A stretch of 64,000 bases of DNA from Lipingzhangella_A rawalii (GTDB taxonomy: Bacteria; Actinomycetota; Actinomycetes; Streptosporangiales; Streptosporangiaceae): contig NZ_JAVLVT010000005.1 of NCBI RefSeq assembly GCF_031628175.1, positions 248,001 to 312,000 on the forward strand, read 5' to 3'. The notes below the pieces were generated by a model, which saw only the letters and a list, made by a program, of their open reading frames with translations, had not been told where the DNA came from and searched no databases. How positions within the stretch are numbered: position 1 is the stretch's first letter; the number at the start of each line of letters is the position of its first letter. This document shows positions 51,296 to 60,599 of this stretch, one piece after another. A program made the position numbers and the translations under genes.

Positions 51296-52756
51296 GTGAC
51301 TGACATCCATGAGCTCACGGTCAGTGAGCAGGCTCTGCATGTGCGCAAGCGGGAACTCTCACCTGTCGAGATCACCCGGCACTATCTCTCCCGAATCGAG
51401 CGTCTGAACGACCGCCTCGGTGCCTACGTTACGGTCACTGAGGAAGACGCGTTAGCGCAGGCCAGATCGGCCGAACAGCGCGTGCTGCGCGACACACCCG
51501 AGGACCTTCCTCCCCTGTGCGGCATCCCGGTGCCGATCAAGGACCTGGACATGGTGGCCGGCGTGCGCTGGACCTGGGGATCTGCCGTTTATGCCGAGCA
51601 GGTCGCGCCGCTGGATGAGGACTTCGTCGCCGAACTGCGGGCGGCCGGAGCAGTGCTGATCGGAAAGACCAACACTCCAGAGTTCGGTATGGCCTGCCAC
51701 ACCGACAACGACGTCGCGCCGCCGGCGCGGAGCCCCTGGGACCTGACCCGGTCCGCGGGTGGGTCCAGTGGTGGCGCCGGCGCCGCGGTCGCCGCCGGTC
51801 TGGCCCCGGTGGCACAGGGAAGTGACGGGGCGGGTTCGATCCGGATTCCCGCCAGTGTCTGTGGCCTGGTCGGACTCAAGCCGACACGTGGGCGCGTCAC
51901 CGCGGCACCGGTGCGTCCCGACCTCATCGGGTTGTCCACGACCGGTCCCCTCGCCCGCACGGTGACGGACGCCGCCACCCTGCTCGACGCGGTCGCCATC
52001 ACCCGGCCCGGGGACTACTTTCCGGCTCCCGCGCTGCCCTCGGGGGTGCGGTTCCGGGACTACGCAGTCGGAACGGCAGATGCGCTGGCTCCGGGGGCCG
52101 TGGGGGAGGGGCCGCGCCGACTCCGGATCGGCCGTTTCGCGGAGTCGCCGGTGCCCGATGCCCCGACGCAGCCGGAGGTCCGGGCCGCCTATGATTCGGT
52201 GTCGCACCTGCTGGAGGAACTGGGGCACGAGGTTGTGGACATCGAGGTTCCGCTCGCTCCCGAGGTTCAGAACCACTTCGGTACGGTCTGGGCCGCGATG
52301 GCGACGCGTTACCCGGTGCAGCCCGAGGATGAGCAGCGGCTGCGTCCGCTCAGCCGCTGGCTGCGCGAACGGGGGCGTGGTCTCAGCGCCACCGAGTATC
52401 TGGACGCTACCCACCAGTTGCAGCTGGCGATCCGTGCGGCGATGACACGCATGGACGAATACGACGCCGTGCTCACCCCCACCCTGGCGCAACTGCCCGC
52501 CGAGGTCGGATCGTTCAGCGCGGATGGGGATCCGGTCGCGGAGTTCGAACGGATGACCCGATTCACGCCGTTTACCGTTCTGGCCAACCTCACGGGTCAG
52601 CCCGCGATCAGCCTGCCATTGGTGTGGAATCCGGGGCCGATCGGAACGACGCTGATGGGACGGTTCGGTGGCGAGCCCACCCTGATCGCCCTCGCGGCAC
52701 AGCTGGAGCAGGCCCGCCCGTGGCACGGGCGACGACCGCCGATCTGGAACGCGTAG
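51296..52756 (+). CDS. Amidase-signature hydrolase
   Basis: 486 residues. Triad K82 (IPVPIKDLD), S157 (GGSSGGAGAA) and nucleophile S181 (GSDGAGSIRIPAS). GLVGLKPTRGRVT follows as in most family members. It hydrolyses an amide of unknown identity. No gatB/gatC partner is near, so it is not the tRNA amidotransferase subunit. The last part overlaps nothing; the convergent MFS gene ends 36 bp away. Confidence 0.9.
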   Translation: MTDIHELTVSEQALHVRKRELSPVEITRHYLSRIERLNDRLGAYVTVTEEDALAQARSAEQRVLRDTPEDLPPLCGIPVPIKDLDMVAGVRWTWGSAVYAEQVAPLDEDFVAELRAAGAVLIGKTNTPEFGMACHTDNDVAPPARSPWDLTRSAGGSSGGAGAAVAAGLAPVAQGSDGAGSIRIPASVCGLVGLKPTRGRVTAAPVRPDLIGLSTTGPLARTVTDAATLLDAVAITRPGDYFPAPALPSGVRFRDYAVGTADALAPGAVGEGPRRLRIGRFAESPVPDAPTQPEVRAAYDSVSHLLEELGHEVVDIEVPLAPEVQNHFGTVWAAMATRYPVQPEDEQRLRPLSRWLRERGRGLSATEYLDATHQLQLAIRAAMTRMDEYDAVLTPTLAQLPAEVGSFSADGDPVAEFERMTRFTPFTVLANLTGQPAISLPLVWNPGPIGTTLMGRFGGEPTLIALAAQLEQARPWHGRRPPIWNA

Positions 52757-52792
52757 GCCGGGCCCTGACTCCGCACGTCCCGCGGGGCCGGG

Positions 52793-54043
52793 TCAGTCGC
52801 CGTCGGGACGTGCGGACGATGGTTCCCCGGCCGTGGTCGGGCCTGCCGATTCCGGCCGTGGGGCGGATGGCGCGAGGAAGCCCAGAATCGTGGCGCCCAG
52901 GGTGAGGACGGCACCACAGGCGAATCCAGCGGCGACCCCGCCCCAGTCCAACAGGGCACCGGTGAGGGGTGCCGCCACGGAGATTCCCGTGGCTGTTGCG
53001 GTGTTCAGCCAGCCGAACGCCTCGGCGCGTCGATGCTGGGGAGCGATCTCGCCCAGTCGGCTCATTCCCGCAGCCAGTGTCGGAGCGATCGCGAGGCCGG
53101 CGACGAACAGGACTGGAGTCAGCAGCCAGGGGGAGGGCAGCTCCAGCAGCGGCGGGCTCAACGGGACGAGGAGCGCGAGACCACAGGTGGTGGCCAGAGC
53201 ACGGATGCCGATCCGGGGGGTCCCGACCAGGGTTCCGGCCACGAAACCGCCCACGAGCGAGCCCAGGGCCCAGATCGCGGCGAAGCCGCCCGCGTAGCCC
53301 GCAGCCCCGAGTTCCCGTGCGAACGCGACGATGGCCAGGTCGATCGCGCCGATCCCGGCCACCAGGAGGAGCGCGAGTAGCGAGAGGACGACCATCGGGC
53401 GGGTCAGCAACGGTTGGTGCGCCGTGTGCGCGGACTCGGGCGTCGGGGTCGGGGCGTGGACCAGGTCCGCCCGCCGGACCACGGCCGTAAATCCGAGCGC
53501 TCCGATGACCACGATGACCGCGAGCATCCCCACGGCGGGGCGAGGCCCGGCCAGGGCCACCGCAGCGGCTGCAAGGAGGGGACCGACCACGAAGATCAGT
53601 TCTTGGAGGGCACCCTCGGCCGCGAAGATGGTCTGGCGGGAGGAGCCGGTGGTCAGCCGAGGCCAGGACGCCCGGGCGATCTGGTTGCTGGGCGGGGTGA
53701 ACAGCCCGGTGGTTATCGACAGTGGCACGGAAATCCACCAGACCGATTCCGGCAACAAGGCGAGTACGGACAACCCCGTGCCGAAACACAGGCCACACAG
53801 CAGCATCATGCGGTCGGCGCGCCCTACGTCCACCATACGGCCGCGCAGCGGACCGGCGATGGCGGTGCCCAACGTGTGGCCACCGACCACGAGTCCCGCC
53901 CAGGCATAGGATCCGGTCCATTCCGCAACCAGGAACGTGACCGGGATCGGTAACCCGGCGATGTGCAGCCGGGCCACCAGCGACCACAGCAGCAAGGCGA
54001 GAACATGCGGATGCGCGAACAGCACACGGTACGGATGGAGCAC
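52793..54043 (-). CDS. MFS transporter
   Basis: 416 residues with 12 predicted membrane helices (first: VLALLLWSLVARLHIAGLPI; seventh group: MVVLSLLALLLVAGIGAIDL). The A-motif-like loop GPLRGRMVDVGRADR after helix 2 identifies the major facilitator superfamily, most like actinobacterial multidrug or metabolite exporters. GTG 54043 is the likely start (V-L-H-P-Y-R); the frame is open to 54187 but crosses two strong hairpins upstream. Substrate unknown. Confidence 0.85.
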   Translation of the reverse strand: MLHPYRVLFAHPHVLALLLWSLVARLHIAGLPIPVTFLVAEWTGSYAWAGLVVGGHTLGTAIAGPLRGRMVDVGRADRMMLLCGLCFGTGLSVLALLPESVWWISVPLSITTGLFTPPSNQIARASWPRLTTGSSRQTIFAAEGALQELIFVVGPLLAAAAVALAGPRPAVGMLAVIVVIGALGFTAVVRRADLVHAPTPTPESAHTAHQPLLTRPMVVLSLLALLLVAGIGAIDLAIVAFARELGAAGYAGGFAAIWALGSLVGGFVAGTLVGTPRIGIRALATTCGLALLVPLSPPLLELPSPWLLTPVLFVAGLAIAPTLAAGMSRLGEIAPQHRRAEAFGWLNTATATGISVAAPLTGALLDWGGVAAGFACGAVLTLGATILGFLAPSAPRPESAGPTTAGEPSSARPDGD

Positions 54044-54068
54044 GTCTGGGATTATGCCTGCTGTGTCG

Positions 54069-54101
54069 GAAAGATCCCACCAGGTTCTGATGGGATCTTT
54101 C
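54069..54101 (-). terminator. 11-bp stem hairpin between pepN and MFS genes
   Basis: Arms 54069-54079 and 54091-54101 (GAAAGATCCCA / TGGGATCTTTC), perfect, 11-nt loop. Second hairpin after pepN, immediately upstream of the MFS start, so it may also shape the MFS leader. Confidence 0.6.
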
Positions 54102-54122
54102 TGGGGACGATTCCTGTCGTCG

Positions 54123-54174
54123 AGCGGGGGCGGGGCCGGCCGGGCGTACCCAGCCGGCCGGCCCCGCCCCCGCT
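54123..54174 (-). terminator. 21-bp stem terminator downstream of pepN
   Basis: Perfect 21-bp GC-only-rich stem (54123-54143 with 54154-54174) and a 10-nt loop, about 85 bp past the pepN stop. Very stable and without a U-tract, as usual in these genomes. Confidence 0.75.
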
Positions 54175-54259
54175 GGATTCGGGCCACGGGGCCGGCCGCG
54201 CTCGTTCGGCTTTCGCCGTTCGAAGGCTCCGGGCGCTGAGCTCCGCGCTGTCCGTGCCG

Positions 54260-56836
54260 CTACTCGGCCGCGGCCGCCTGTGCGTCGCGTTCCTGCGCGC
54301 GCAGGGCCCGCTGCACGCCGGCCCGTCCCTCCAACAGCAGGCGCCGCAGTGCTGGTGCTGGGTCCTCGGACTCCAGGTAGGCGTCGGTGCGCCGCACCGT
54401 CTCCGGTTCGATGAGGTAGCTCGGATAGGCCATCTCGGCGAAGGTCTGGGCGAACTCCCCGGTCCACTCCGCCCAGGCCGGAGCGAGTAGCGCGAAGTAC
54501 TCGTCCACGTAGGGGCGGAGTAGTTCTCGGTGCGACGGCTCGGTGAACCCGAGCAGGGTGGCGCGGAACTCGGCATTGGCCATGGTGGTCGCCGTGCGCA
54601 ACCGTTCCCAGGTGGCCGCCTTGGCATCCGGGTCCGGAATCGCCGCGCGGCATCCCGCGGCCGAGCGTTCGCCGGTGGCGGTCGGGTCGCGTTCCAGTTC
54701 GGCCGCGATCTCCTTCTCTCCAGCGGCATCCCGCACCACCAGGCGACGCAGGATGCTCCACCGCAGGTCCGTGTCGACGGTGAGGCCATCCACCGACACG
54801 TCGCCATCACGCATCCCTGCCAGGAAGGCGAGGTGCTGGGGGCTGACCGCGGCGTCGATCAACCCCTGGGTGTAGACCAGCTGGAGGTCACTTCCGGGCT
54901 CGGCGGCAGCCAGCAGGTCCATCAGACGTGTGGCCAGCTGATCCAGTCCGGTGTCGCGCCACTCGGGGGCGGCATAGGAGTTCAGCGCGAGGGTGGCCTG
55001 CCGCAGCAGGGTGCGGGCGACCGAGACGTCGGTGACCTTGTCCAGGCTCCGCAGTACCAGTCGGACATAGTCGCGGGCGGGAAGCTCCGCGTCGCGGCAC
55101 ATGTCCCAGGCAGCCGAGAACACCAGGGTTCGCGGTAGCGATTCGCGGATGTCGCCCACACTCTCCACGACGGTGCGCATACTGCGCTCGTCCAGTCGGA
55201 TTTTGGTGTAGGTCAGGTCGTCGTCGTTGACCAGGATCAGATCTGGCTGCACCTCGCCCCGCAGTTCGGGTACCTCGGTGCGCTCCCCGGAGACGTCGAG
55301 TTCGACTCGCCGCCGGCGCACCAGGTGTCCCGTGTCGTCCTCGCGATCGTAGAGCCCGACCGCCAGGCGGTGTGAGCGCAGGGTCGGGTGCTCCTCGGTG
55401 GCCTCCTGGCGGATCGCGATATCGGTGAACCGGCCCTCGTCGTCGACGGAGAACTCGGGACGCATCGTAGACACTCCGGAGGTTTCGAGCCACTCCCGAG
55501 ACCAGGAAGCCAGGTCCCGGCCCGAGGCCCGCTCCAGCTGGTCCAGCAGGTCGCGCAACTCCGTGTTGCCCCAGGCGTGGGCGTGGAAGTAGGCGCGCAC
55601 GCCCTCGAAGAAGGCGTCTTCACCGACATAGGCCACCAGCTGTTTGAGTACCGAGGCGCCCTTGGCGTAGGTGATGCCGTCGAAGTTCACCTCGACCGCC
55701 TGCATGTCGGGTATATCGGCGGCGATGGGGTGGGTTGTGGGCAGCTGGTCCTGGCGCAGCGCCCAGGCCTTTTCCACATTGGCGAAGGTGGTCCAGGCCT
55801 CGGGCCACCGGGTGGCCTTCGCCTGGCAGTACACACTGGCGAAGGTGGCGAAGGACTCGTTGAGCCACAGATCGTCCCACCACCGCATGGTGACCAGATC
55901 ACCGAACCACATGTGCGCCATCTCGTGCAGGATGGTCTCCGCGCGCCGCTCGTACAGCGCGTCGGTCACCCGGGACCGGAAGACGTAGTCCTCCAGGAAG
56001 GTCACCGCCCCGGCGTTCTCCATCGCTCCGGCGTTGAATTCCGGAACGAAGAGCTGGTCGTACTTGTCGAAGGGGTACCTGATGCCGAACAGCTCGTGGT
56101 AGAAGTCGAAACCCTGTTTGGTGACCTCCAGGATCTCGTCGGCGTCCAGATACTCGGCCAGTGAGGTCCGGCAGTAGACGCCGAGGGGGATGCCGTCGTG
56201 GGAGTCCCGCACCACGTGGTAGGGACCGGCGATGAGCGCGGTGATGTAGGTGGATACGGGCCGGGTCGCGGGAAAGTGCCAGCGCCGCGCGTCGGATGCT
56301 CCGGTCGTCACCGCGCCGTCGGGCCGGGGCTCACCGCGAATGTCCGGTTCGCTGTTCGACACCACCGCGAAGTCCGCTGGCGCGTACACGGTGAGCTCGT
56401 ACGTGGCCTTGAGATCCGGTTGGTCAAAGCAGGCGTACATTCGGTGCGCGTCGGTGGTCTCGAACTGGGTGTAGAGGTAGACCCGGTCGTCCACGGGGTC
56501 GACGAAGCGGTGCAGCCCCTCCCCGGTGCGCATGTAGGCGGCGTCGGCCACGATCCGCACCTCGTTGTCCGTGGCCAGGTCGGCCAGCGTGATGCGCTCC
56601 CCGTCCGCCACGTCCGCCACGTCCAGGGGGGTGCCGTTGAGGTGGACCTCGTGCACGGTGGGGGCCACCAGGTCCACGAAGGTGGCCGCGCCCGGTTCGT
56701 GGCACCGGAACCGGATCACCGTCGTGGAGCGGAAGGTCTCCTGCCCCGTGGTGAGGTCGAGCTCCACCGTGTAGCTGTCCACGGTGAGCAGTCGTGCGCG
56801 TTCCCGTGCCTCGTCGCGTGTCAGGTTCCCTGCCAC
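54260..56836 (-). CDS. pepN: Aminopeptidase N (M1 family)
   Basis: 858 residues. AGNLTRDEARERARLL at the N-terminus is the usual actinobacterial opening. GAMEN substrate motif in EFNAGAMENAGAVTF, zinc site HEMAHMWFGDL (HExxH) with the distant Glu in WLNESFA, near residues 240-310. ERAP1-like C-terminal domain follows. A broad-specificity cytosolic aminopeptidase for peptide turnover. GTG 56836 has AAGGGG 7 nt upstream and begins at the conserved block; an ATG at 56890 lacks both. Confidence 0.95.
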   Translation of the reverse strand: MAGNLTRDEARERARLLTVDSYTVELDLTTGQETFRSTTVIRFRCHEPGAATFVDLVAPTVHEVHLNGTPLDVADVADGERITLADLATDNEVRIVADAAYMRTGEGLHRFVDPVDDRVYLYTQFETTDAHRMYACFDQPDLKATYELTVYAPADFAVVSNSEPDIRGEPRPDGAVTTGASDARRWHFPATRPVSTYITALIAGPYHVVRDSHDGIPLGVYCRTSLAEYLDADEILEVTKQGFDFYHELFGIRYPFDKYDQLFVPEFNAGAMENAGAVTFLEDYVFRSRVTDALYERRAETILHEMAHMWFGDLVTMRWWDDLWLNESFATFASVYCQAKATRWPEAWTTFANVEKAWALRQDQLPTTHPIAADIPDMQAVEVNFDGITYAKGASVLKQLVAYVGEDAFFEGVRAYFHAHAWGNTELRDLLDQLERASGRDLASWSREWLETSGVSTMRPEFSVDDEGRFTDIAIRQEATEEHPTLRSHRLAVGLYDREDDTGHLVRRRRVELDVSGERTEVPELRGEVQPDLILVNDDDLTYTKIRLDERSMRTVVESVGDIRESLPRTLVFSAAWDMCRDAELPARDYVRLVLRSLDKVTDVSVARTLLRQATLALNSYAAPEWRDTGLDQLATRLMDLLAAAEPGSDLQLVYTQGLIDAAVSPQHLAFLAGMRDGDVSVDGLTVDTDLRWSILRRLVVRDAAGEKEIAAELERDPTATGERSAAGCRAAIPDPDAKAATWERLRTATTMANAEFRATLLGFTEPSHRELLRPYVDEYFALLAPAWAEWTGEFAQTFAEMAYPSYLIEPETVRRTDAYLESEDPAPALRRLLLEGRAGVQRALRAQERDAQAAAAE

Positions 56837-56973
56837 GTCCAGCCCCCTTGCTGCGCCGAATGGATGTACAACCGAGTTCGATCCTGCCATGCCGCGTTGG
56901 GAATGCGTGCAGCGTGGCGCTGGTTACCGCCCACGGGGAGGGGCAGGGCCGGACGAGTGCGAGAGAGGCGACA

Positions 56974-57585
56974 ATGCAGGATGCTTCGACACAAGTGGAC
57001 TTTTGGTTCGATCCGCTGTGCCCGTGGGCATGGCTGTCCTCGCGGTGGCTGCTGAACGTGGAACAAGTGCGGCCGGTTCGGGCGCGCTGGCACGTGATGA
57101 GTCTGGCCGTGTTGAACGAGGACAAGGAGGTCGACGAGGGCTACCGGCGGCTGTTGGACGAGGCCTGGGGGCCGGTGCGGGTGGCGGTCGCGGCGGAGCG
57201 CCACCATGGCCCCGAGGTGTTGGGGGACCTGTACACCGCCCTGGGCACGCGCTACCACGTGCAGGGCGCCCCGCGCACGAAGGAAACGCTCGTTTCGGCC
57301 CTGTCCGAGGCGGGGCTTCCTGCGGATCTGGCCGCGGCGGCCGAGAGCAGTGAGTACGATGAGGCCCTGCGCGCGTCCCACCGCGATGGGATCGACCGAG
57401 TGGGGCAGGAAGTCGGTACTCCGGTGATCTCGGTTTCCGGTGTATCGTTCTTCGGCCCCGTCGTGTCCCCCGCCCCGCAGGGGGAGGACGCGGGCAGGCT
57501 CTGGGACGGGGTACTGCTGGTGGCGGGAACCGACGGGTTCTTCGAGCTCAAGCGCAGTCGGACCAGAGCCCCAATCTTCGACTGA
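56974..57585 (+). CDS. DsbA-fold oxidoreductase (mycothiol-dependent nitroreductase Rv2466c family)
   Basis: 203 residues. VDFWFDPLCPWAWLSSRWLL at the N-terminus has the active-site Cys, Pro and Trp, but Ala takes the place of the second Cys of a CxxC. The C-terminal cis-Pro region is GTPVISVSGVSFFGPVVSP. Relatives reduce substrates with mycothiol. With one Cys, a monothiol mechanism with mycothiol is likely (inference). GAGAGG lies 5 nt before ATG 56974. Divergent from pepN. Confidence 0.85.
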   Translation: MQDASTQVDFWFDPLCPWAWLSSRWLLNVEQVRPVRARWHVMSLAVLNEDKEVDEGYRRLLDEAWGPVRVAVAAERHHGPEVLGDLYTALGTRYHVQGAPRTKETLVSALSEAGLPADLAAAAESSEYDEALRASHRDGIDRVGQEVGTPVISVSGVSFFGPVVSPAPQGEDAGRLWDGVLLVAGTDGFFELKRSRTRAPIFD

Positions 57586-57615
57586 CGGCGACCGAGTCGA
57601 CACCGGAGGCGCACA

Positions 57616-57807
57616 GTGCTGGAGAGTGGAGCGGTACACGGGCCTGACGACGAGCGCACCGTGGAACTCGACGACGGGGAGAGCCTGGACGTCCTGCCGG
57701 ATGTCGACGCCACCAGGTTGGAGCCCGATCCCTGGTCGGACCTGGGGGGAGCCTTCGGGGATTTCACTGACCGGTATCGGGAGGATCGTCCTCCGCACTG
57801 GGAGTGA
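57616..57807 (+). CDS. Small acidic protein, unknown function
   Basis: 63 residues from GTG 57616, with about one third Asp/Glu and an aromatic C-terminus (TDRYREDRPPHWE). Third positions are strongly G/C, and the frame fits between the DsbA-like gene and rpiB without overlap. No family is recognised and the start signal is weak. Confidence 0.42.
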   Translation: MLESGAVHGPDDERTVELDDGESLDVLPDVDATRLEPDPWSDLGGAFGDFTDRYREDRPPHWE

Positions 57808-57891
57808 CACCGGCGTCGCGTTCGGGATCGGGTGATGTTCGGCACGCCGGGTCGGGTTCGGTCGGCTGTGGCGAGCTGACAGACTGTTGGC

Positions 57892-58359
57892 GTGCGAGTT
57901 CATCTGGGATCCGATCACGCTGGCTTCGAACTGAAGGAACACCTGCGCGCCTGGCTCGCCGAGCACGGGCACGAGGTCGTCGACGCCGGCCCTGGCCATT
58001 TCGACGCGAGTGACGACTATCCGCCCTACGTGCTGCGTGCCGCCGAGGCGGTCGCTGCGGACCCCGCCGCGTTGGGCATCGTCATCGGCGGCTCCGGAAA
58101 CGGCGAGCAGATCGCCGCGAACAAGGTGGCCGGGGTGCGGGCGGCGCTGGCCTGGAATGTCGAAACCGCGCGGCTGTGCCGAGAGCACAATGACGCGAAC
58201 GTGCTCGGCATCGGCGCGCGGATGCACTCCCAGGCCGAGGCCACCGAGGTGGTAGCCACATTCCTGGACACGCCCTACAGCGGCGATTCCCGCCACTCCA
58301 GGCGGATCGAGATGATCACGACCTACGAGCGCAGCGGGGAACTGCCACCCCTACCGTAA
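57892..58359 (+). CDS. rpiB: Ribose-5-phosphate isomerase B
   Basis: 155 residues. VHLGSDHAGFELKEHL, GGSGNGEQIAANKVAGVRA and CREHNDANVLGIGARMH are diagnostic. E72 in GNGEQ replaces the catalytic Cys of the enterobacterial enzyme, as in the mycobacterial type. It interconverts ribose-5-phosphate and ribulose-5-phosphate. A CAGACT box with 6 nt spacing precedes GTG 57892, so the message may be leaderless. Confidence 0.95.
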   Translation: MRVHLGSDHAGFELKEHLRAWLAEHGHEVVDAGPGHFDASDDYPPYVLRAAEAVAADPAALGIVIGGSGNGEQIAANKVAGVRAALAWNVETARLCREHNDANVLGIGARMHSQAEATEVVATFLDTPYSGDSRHSRRIEMITTYERSGELPPLP

Positions 58360-58428
58360 GAGCATGGTCGCCGGTGGGCCGGTCGGGCGCCGCGTCCCCG
58401 CCCACCGGCTGTGCTGCCTGTGCTGTGC

Positions 58429-59087
58429 TCAGAAGTCGGTGCTGCACAGGGGGGAGCGTGGCCACCCCATGGCGGTGTCCAACGCGGCCACCGCTCCGCT
58501 GTGGTGTTCGGTGAGTTGTCCGGCGTCCGCGTGCGCACTCAGTCGGGTCTCACCCAGATAGGCACCACCGAGCTGTGCGACATCCAGGGTGGTCCGGAGG
58601 TGCGTCGCTGGGGGTGCACCAGGCTGTGGACGTGTCGACGTTCAGGCGCCATCGTCCGGCGTTCCATGGGCATGTGGCGTCGGTGACATCGAGGATCAGA
58701 TCCGCCGCAGCGCAGTAGCTGCGTTGGCGCAGCGCGGCCGGAAGATCCACCAGCCGAACCCACAGTCCCTCCCCGAGGCGGGGCCGCAGCCGGCGAGGAT
58801 CGGCCACCAGGTGGAACAGGGGGTCGTCGACGGGGCGGTGTCGCAGCGTCACCGTGGACACCAGATCCTGGCCGCTGATATACCGCCACAGCTCCGCGTG
58901 GGCCGCTGGGTCGGCAGCGTAGAGTTCCTCCACCCGTAGTGTGGTCTGTGGCAGGTCGTCGGCGTCCCAGTGCGGACGCAGCCGGTACATCACTGACACT
59001 CCAATGAACGGCGTACCACTCCTCGAACTCGTCCGGATCGAGCTGGCGCAGCGTCCAGCTGGGCACGGTTGGCTGTGTTGTGGACAT
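58429..59087 (-). pseudogene. Eis-like GNAT N-acetyltransferase, internally deleted and frameshifted
   Basis: Three blocks of one protein lie in different frames. Block 1 (from ATG 59087): TVPSWTLRQLDPDEFEEWYA, the normal N-terminus. Block 2 (from about 59000, next frame): MYRLRPHWDADDLPQTTLRV, EELYAADPAAHAELWRYISG, LWVRLVDLPAALRQRSY, ILDVTDATCPWNAGRWRL, i.e. the middle and SCP2-like parts. Block 3 (after a shift near 58590): TLDVAQLGGAYLGETRLSAH and the Eis-type end WPRSPLCSTDF before the stop at 58429. About 190 residues, including the acetyl-CoA-binding GNAT core, are missing between blocks 1 and 2. The gene is therefore dead, though recently so, since the frames remain clean. Confidence 0.82.
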
Positions 59088-59385
59088 ACTGGAACTCTCT
59101 GCCAGTTCCGGAAGTCGGGGGCGAGGTTTTTTCCGCCGGGTCTGGCCACGGCGGACCTCGCGGCGATTCGCCCGGGAATCGGGCGGGACGATTCGGGGGT
59201 GTGCGCGCCGGATTCGTGCAGAGTAGCGTGCTTGTGGTGCCGGCGCGCGCTACAGTGCAGCAACGGTGGTTCCCGCTTTGACATGAGCCCGTTGTCGTTG
59301 TCACCAGCCCGACCGTCACGCCTAGAGAGGGAGGGGCCTTCTCATCCGCGCCATCCGGCCGGACGTTTCTGCCCTAACGCGTTCC

Positions 59386-60492
59386 ATGAGTTCTCCACCA
59401 GCCCCCCAGAGGACCCGTCGTGTGCGCTCGCTGATCAGTCGTGCCGCCGCGGCGCTACGCCGCAAGGTGCTGTTTCGCTACCGGTTGGTGCTCATCACCC
59501 TGGTGGTGCTCGCGGTGGGGATCGGCCTCGGTGCGGTCTACGTCTCCCAGGCGTGGTTCCCGCCCAGCGCGGTGATCCTCACGGTGCTTGCCGGTGGCCT
59601 GCTGCTGCGGCGCAAGAGTCTCGCCTTCCTGCTGGGGGTCGTCGCGGCCGTCCTCCTGTTCATCGCATTGTCCCTGGAAGTGACTCAGGTCGGGCCGGGC
59701 CTGCTGGTGACGATCGGCGTTACCGCCGTGTTGGCGTATCTGCTGTCGGGGGTGCGGGAACGGCTGGGCGTTCGGGGGCTGCGTGGGGAACAGATGCTGC
59801 TGGAGCTGCGGGATCGGCTCCGCAGCCAGGGGGACCTGCCCGAGCTGCCCCGAGGTTGGGATTCCGCGGCCGTACTCGAACAGGCGGGAGGCTCCTCGTT
59901 CGGCGGGGATTTCATCGTCTCGGCGCGCAACGGTCACCAGCTGGAGGTGGCCGTGGTCGACGTCTCCGGCAAGGGGGTGGACGCGGGAACGCGCGCCCTC
60001 CTGCTGTCCGGCGCCTTCGGGGGACTGATCGGGGCCGTACCGGCGGGCGAGTTCCTCTCCCACTGCAACGACTACCTGTTGCGGAGCTCCCTGGGTGAGG
60101 GGTTCGTCACCGCGGTGCACGTCAGTATCGATCTGGAGACCGGGGACTACGCGCTCGCCTCCGCCGGCCATCCCCCGGCGGTGCACTTCGCCAGCGGCAG
60201 CGGCCAGTGGACCGTCACCGAGGCCAAGGGGGTGGTCCTGGGCGTTATGCCACAGATGACCTATACCCCGGTCACCGGCCGGTTGCGCCGTGGGGACGCG
60301 ATCATGCTCTACACCGACGGGTTGATCGAGATTCCGGGAGAGGACCTGGACACGGGGGTGGAACGCCTGCTGGGGGTCGCCGAACGGATGGTGACCCGGG
60401 GAGTGCGGGAAGGGACCCGGGAGGTTGTGAACACCCTGAGTCGGGACAAGAACGATGACTGCGGGCTCGTGGTGATCTGGCGCCGGAACTGA
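59386..60492 (+). CDS. PP2C/SpoIIE-family serine phosphatase with membrane domain
   Basis: 368 residues. Four membrane helices in the first 130 residues (LVLITLVVLAVGIGLGAVYV, VILTVLAGGLLL, LAFLLGVVAAVLLFIALSL, LLVTIGVTAVLAYLL), then the SpoIIE domain: SSFGGDFIVSA, VAVVDVSGKGVDAG, LASAGHPPAV, MLYTDGLIEIPGE, DDCGLVVIW, with the Asp ligands for the metal centre. It probably dephosphorylates an anti-anti-sigma factor. No STAS or HATPase partner is nearby, and no sensor domain is present besides the membrane part. The 298-bp gap before it holds no supported gene. Confidence 0.9.
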   Translation: MSSPPAPQRTRRVRSLISRAAAALRRKVLFRYRLVLITLVVLAVGIGLGAVYVSQAWFPPSAVILTVLAGGLLLRRKSLAFLLGVVAAVLLFIALSLEVTQVGPGLLVTIGVTAVLAYLLSGVRERLGVRGLRGEQMLLELRDRLRSQGDLPELPRGWDSAAVLEQAGGSSFGGDFIVSARNGHQLEVAVVDVSGKGVDAGTRALLLSGAFGGLIGAVPAGEFLSHCNDYLLRSSLGEGFVTAVHVSIDLETGDYALASAGHPPAVHFASGSGQWTVTEAKGVVLGVMPQMTYTPVTGRLRRGDAIMLYTDGLIEIPGEDLDTGVERLLGVAERMVTRGVREGTREVVNTLSRDKNDDCGLVVIWRRN

Positions 60493-60599
60493 CGGCACAC
60501 CACTCCACGGGGCGAGGCGGCGCCCCACCACCCCTCCGGCCGATTCCGGGGCCCGAAGTCCGGCGGCGCTGCGCGTCCTGGACGCTCCACCAGCCCGAT

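Noticed and set aside
52608..54761. 717-codon minus open frame
   Set aside because: Arg/Pro/Gly-rich shadow of the MFS and pepN genes, crossing two terminators.
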